Assembly: GCA_937895955.1 (NCBI GenBank)
Contig: CALAZI010000142.1
Coordinates: forward strand, 1 to 8,854
Length of the DNA stretch: 8,854 nt
Reading direction: 5' to 3'
Source of the DNA: an uncultured Alphaproteobacteria bacterium
GTDB lineage: Bacteria; Pseudomonadota; Alphaproteobacteria; Caulobacterales; Parvularculaceae
This document shows, one piece after another, positions 6,582-8,854 of the stretch; positions within the stretch are counted from its first letter, which is position 1, and the number at the start of each line of letters is the position of its first letter. The notes below the pieces were generated by a model. That model saw nothing but the letters and a program-made list of their open reading frames with translations. It was not told where the DNA came from and made no database searches. Made by a program: the position numbers and the translations under genes.

Positions 6582-7799
6582 TCAGGCGGCGACCCGCGCC
6601 CGATCAACCTCAAGCGCCGGCGCAACCTCGCGAATCGCGGGCTTTTCCTCGATCCCAAGCGCATAGCGTAACAGCGGCACGCGGCGAAATCCTTCATAGC
6701 CGAGGGCGCAGCCGCCGATCGTCGCGAGCGTCAGCAGGAGGAATTCGAGCGGCCAGAAGATATTGAGCTTCGCGAGTTGATAGCCCGCGGCGACGATGAT
6801 CGTCTGGTGCAGGATGTAATAGAAGAAAACGGCGTTGGTCAGATAGCGAAGCGCCCGGCTGTCTTTATTGAGATGACGGCGCGCAAGGCCGCACAGCGCG
6901 ACGATAACGGCCCAGGCGTAGACGATGCGCATGGCGCGCAGGAGATCGGCGAGGCCGACCGCCTCGACGCGGTCCCAATTGTCGCCGAACCACGCCATCG
7001 CAAACAAGGGAACCGTCAACGCGACATAGCCGGCCGCGACCGGCGTCGCGCGATCGACCGCGCGCCAGAAGCCGTCATTCTTGGCGATCATGAAGCCGGT
7101 GAGGAAAATCGTGAAGCGGTGCGCGTGATTCGCCCAGTCGTCGATCAGCGCGTGCGTTTCGGGAAAATGCGGGTCGAGCGCGAAGCGATAGATGAGGAAC
7201 GGAACCGGCGTCAGCGCGATCGCTAGAAGCCCGGCGCGAACGCTCATCCCTGACAGTCGGTCGGCGACCGGACGCAGGACAGGCGCCGCGGCGACCGCGA
7301 TCAGCGTGTAGACGAGCAGATAGACGACGTACCAGAGATGATTCCAGGTCGGCGTGACGATGCCGAAATGATCGTCGAAAGAGAAATAGGCCGGCCAGAA
7401 GGCGAGAATGCCCGGTTCGATGACGCCCTCATGGCGAAGCTGGAAATAGGCCTGCGGCATGACGACGACCGCCATGCCGAAAACGATCGGGATGAAAAGC
7501 CGCCAAAAGCGCTTCCAGGCGAAGCGCGCGAGCGGCGTCCCGGCCGTCGCGCCTTTATCCATGGCGTAGCGGATGACGATCCCGGAAATGAAAAAGAGCA
7601 GCGCGAGACGCCATGGGTTGACGAACATCATGGGCAGTTCCGCCGCCGGCCCCTGATGCGGACTTTTCACATGCCAGTCCCAGGTCACGTAAAACATGCC
7701 GATGTGATAAAAAATGAGGATCGAAAACGCGATGACGCGCAGCCAGTCGAGATCATGGCGGCGCGCGTCACGGGCGGACGTCGTCAGGGCGATTGTCAC
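6582..7799 (-). CDS. membrane acyltransferase, family 3 (OpgC/OafA-like)
   Basis: This 405-residue polytopic inner-membrane protein belongs to the acyltransferase-3 family, whose members move acyl groups onto sugars, glycans or other envelope components. The N-terminus has the hallmark DLDWLRVIAFSILIFYH (16-32): Arg21 and the likely catalytic His32 lie in and at the end of the first membrane segment. Other expected features are KRFWRLFIPI (96-105), HLWYVVYLLVY (154-164) and YYILHQTIIV (327-336). About ten membrane segments are apparent. The style resembles OpgC-type glucan-modifying proteins more than peptidoglycan or O-antigen enzymes, but the substrate is unknown. The start is GTG at 7799, supported by GGAG seven bases upstream. 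The gene is divergent from a LytTR regulator and converges with the lipoprotein gene. Confidence 0.9.
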   Translation of the reverse strand: MTIALTTSARDARRHDLDWLRVIAFSILIFYHIGMFYVTWDWHVKSPHQGPAAELPMMFVNPWRLALLFFISGIVIRYAMDKGATAGTPLARFAWKRFWRLFIPIVFGMAVVVMPQAYFQLRHEGVIEPGILAFWPAYFSFDDHFGIVTPTWNHLWYVVYLLVYTLIAVAAAPVLRPVADRLSGMSVRAGLLAIALTPVPFLIYRFALDPHFPETHALIDDWANHAHRFTIFLTGFMIAKNDGFWRAVDRATPVAAGYVALTVPLFAMAWFGDNWDRVEAVGLADLLRAMRIVYAWAVIVALCGLARRHLNKDSRALRYLTNAVFFYYILHQTIIVAAGYQLAKLNIFWPLEFLLLTLATIGGCALGYEGFRRVPLLRYALGIEEKPAIREVAPALEVDRARVAA

Positions 7800-8015
7800 C
7801 GATCGTCTCCGGGTTTGTTTCGCCGCTAATTTTCACCGCGCGGCCGCGCCCTGCGAGCGCGATGACGCAAGCAGCGCATGGCCGGGATCGGCGGCGCTCA
7901 TCCCCGGAAATTGTGACGGAAAACAAGGCCTAGGGGACGAAATCCCGCCGCAGCGGGACAGGCGGCGCCGGTTTCGCAATTGCCGGCCGAGCCGATTTGC
8001 GCGACATCACGAGCG
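7800..8015. promoter_or_regulatory. divergent control region between acyltransferase and LytTR regulator
   Basis: This 216-bp gap separates two genes reading outward and should hold both promoters. It contains a GCAATTGC palindrome (7976-7983), a TCCCC/GGGGA inverted pair around 7901-7937, and two GGAAA direct repeats 12 bp apart (7906-7910 and 7918-7922). LytTR domains usually bind pairs of short direct repeats, so the last is worth noting, but it matches no site I can confirm. I see no convincing -35/-10 pair and no short gene with coding character. Confidence 0.4.
7807..7810 (-). promoter_or_regulatory. ribosome binding site deciding the GTG start of the acyltransferase
   Basis: GGAG on the minus strand lies seven bases before GTG at 7799. 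It supports a non-ATG start 17 residues before the conserved DWLR motif, and no better ATG is available nearby in the same frame. Confidence 0.6.
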
Positions 8016-8854
8016 ATGCTCGATCGCCCCTCAGCCCCGCTGCAAAAAGCGCTCGCCGACGATGCGCGGACCGACCGCCAGGCCGTCCTGATCGCGATCG
8101 GCATCGTCGCCGCCTTCACGGTCGTCAATTCGCTGTCGGGGATCACCGAATATCGCCGCATCGGCGTCGAGACGCCGGCGGCCAATTTCTGGATCTATGA
8201 AATCTCCTCGCTCATCATCCATGTCCCGATCCTTTTTGCGCTTTCCTGGTTCACCCGCCGTTTCCCCCTGACGGCGGACGGCTGGCCGCGTCTTGCGGCG
8301 ATCTATGTCGCGGGCGCCTTCGCCTATTCGTTCGTTCATGTCGTCGGCATGGTGCTGATCAGGAAAGCCGTCTTCGCGGTCTTTTTCGGCGAGGCCTATC
8401 GCTTCGTTTCCCCCGACAGGCCTCTCGCGATTGAGGCGATGTACGAGTTCCGGAAAGATGCGCTCGCCTTCGTCATGTTCGCCGGCCTTTTCGCCCTCTG
8501 GCGCAGCCGCGCCGACGCGCTGCGCGAACGCGACGCGGCCAAGCGCGAAGCGAGCGAAACGAACCGCCTCACCCTGAAATGCGGCGGGCGCACGATCTAT
8601 CTCGACGCCGCATCGATCGACTACGCGAAAGCCGCCGGCAATTACGTCGAGATCGCCGCCGGCGGCAGAACGCATCTGGCGCGCATCACGATGGCGGCTC
8701 TCGAAGAGCAGCTCGCCGGCGCCGGCGCGCCGGTTATCCGCACGCACCGCTCCTGGCTCGTCAACAAATCGAAAATCGCCGAGATCGTCCCCGCCGGCGA
8801 CGGCGACGTGACGATCCGGTTGAAGACCGGCGAGGAAGCCCCCGGCAGCCGACG
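8016..8854 (+). CDS. membrane-bound LytTR-family transcriptional regulator (3' truncated by window)
   Basis: An open frame runs from ATG 8016 to the window edge (279 codons, no stop). Four predicted membrane segments lie at about residues 23-43, 58-79, 93-116 and 147-162, followed by a short charged helix (163-182) and a LytTR DNA-binding domain from about 183. LytTR signatures are IDYAKAAGNYVEI (201-213), LARITMAALEEQL (221-233) and VIRTHRSWLVN (240-250). Only the last stretch after GEEAPGSR is missing, probably 10-20 residues, so the gene is nearly complete. The protein has no receiver domain, so it is not a classical response regulator; the membrane part may sense the envelope or bind a partner. 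Upstream in-frame sequence is open back to a TGA at 7914, but ATG 8016 is the natural start; TTG at 7980 is a weaker option. It reads away from the acyltransferase and may control it. Confidence 0.88.
   Translation, partial: MLDRPSAPLQKALADDARTDRQAVLIAIGIVAAFTVVNSLSGITEYRRIGVETPAANFWIYEISSLIIHVPILFALSWFTRRFPLTADGWPRLAAIYVAGAFAYSFVHVVGMVLIRKAVFAVFFGEAYRFVSPDRPLAIEAMYEFRKDALAFVMFAGLFALWRSRADALRERDAAKREASETNRLTLKCGGRTIYLDAASIDYAKAAGNYVEIAAGGRTHLARITMAALEEQLAGAGAPVIRTHRSWLVNKSKIAEIVPAGDGDVTIRLKTGEEAPGSR

Noticed and set aside
6206..6697. A 163-codon minus-strand frame opposite the lipoprotein gene
   Set aside because: The plus-strand frame has a proper lipobox leader and a structured C-terminus. 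The minus frame has no leader, no motif, and runs into the acyltransferase gene out of frame.
7338..7829. A 163-codon plus-strand frame opposite the acyltransferase
   Set aside because: It is highly charged with no motif and lies fully over conserved acyltransferase membrane segments, so it is a shadow.
8031..8747. A 238-codon minus-strand open frame, and a 67-codon plus-strand frame from 7997
   Set aside because: Both overlap the LytTR reading frame, which has recognisable membrane segments and a DNA-binding domain. These frames are rich in Arg/Asp/Gly with no motif, as expected for GC-rich shadows.

Overview
The window reads as a chromosomal segment of a GC-rich bacterium, most likely an alphaproteobacterium. 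The codon third positions are strongly G/C. The gene set also fits: a serralysin-like RTX metalloprotease, a MgtC/DUF4010 membrane protein, a BKACE-family enzyme, an OpgC-like acyltransferase and a membrane-anchored LytTR regulator. I cannot name the genus from this sequence alone. There are no tRNA or rRNA genes, CRISPR arrays, insertion sequences or phage genes.

Layout from left to right. Bases 1-1553 (+) hold a small sulfotransferase-family protein followed 42 bp later by a BKACE-type (DUF849) enzyme, probably co-transcribed. The sulfotransferase start may overlap the stop of a gene lying mostly outside the window. Bases 1592-2857 (-) encode a polytopic MgtC/SapB-DUF4010 membrane protein convergent with the first pair. 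Bases 2984-6019 (-) encode the largest gene, a 1011-residue secreted zinc metalloprotease. It has two pre-peptidase C-terminal (PPC)-like domains ahead of an M10 serralysin-type catalytic domain, then two blocks of RTX nonapeptides and an M10_C-type C-terminus. A clear GC-stem/UUCG/U-tract terminator lies just after its stop. Bases 6116-6520 (+) encode a small predicted lipoprotein of unknown function, divergent from the protease across 96 bp.

Bases 6582-7799 (-) encode a membrane acyltransferase (family 3, OpgC-like). From 8016 to the right edge (+) runs a LytTR-type regulator with four predicted membrane segments and a C-terminal DNA-binding domain cut by the window end. These two genes are divergent across 216 bp, which suggests a regulator-target arrangement.

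How the genes work together can only be partly inferred. The protease should leave the cell through a type I (ABC) exporter, but no exporter gene lies in the window. The lipoprotein beside it may or may not be related to it. The acyltransferase and LytTR protein form a plausible envelope-modification unit. No clearly new multi-gene system is visible. The points most worth a second look are the protease's domain order, the unassigned lipoprotein next to it, the LytTR-acyltransferase pair and the atypical metal-site motif in the BKACE enzyme.
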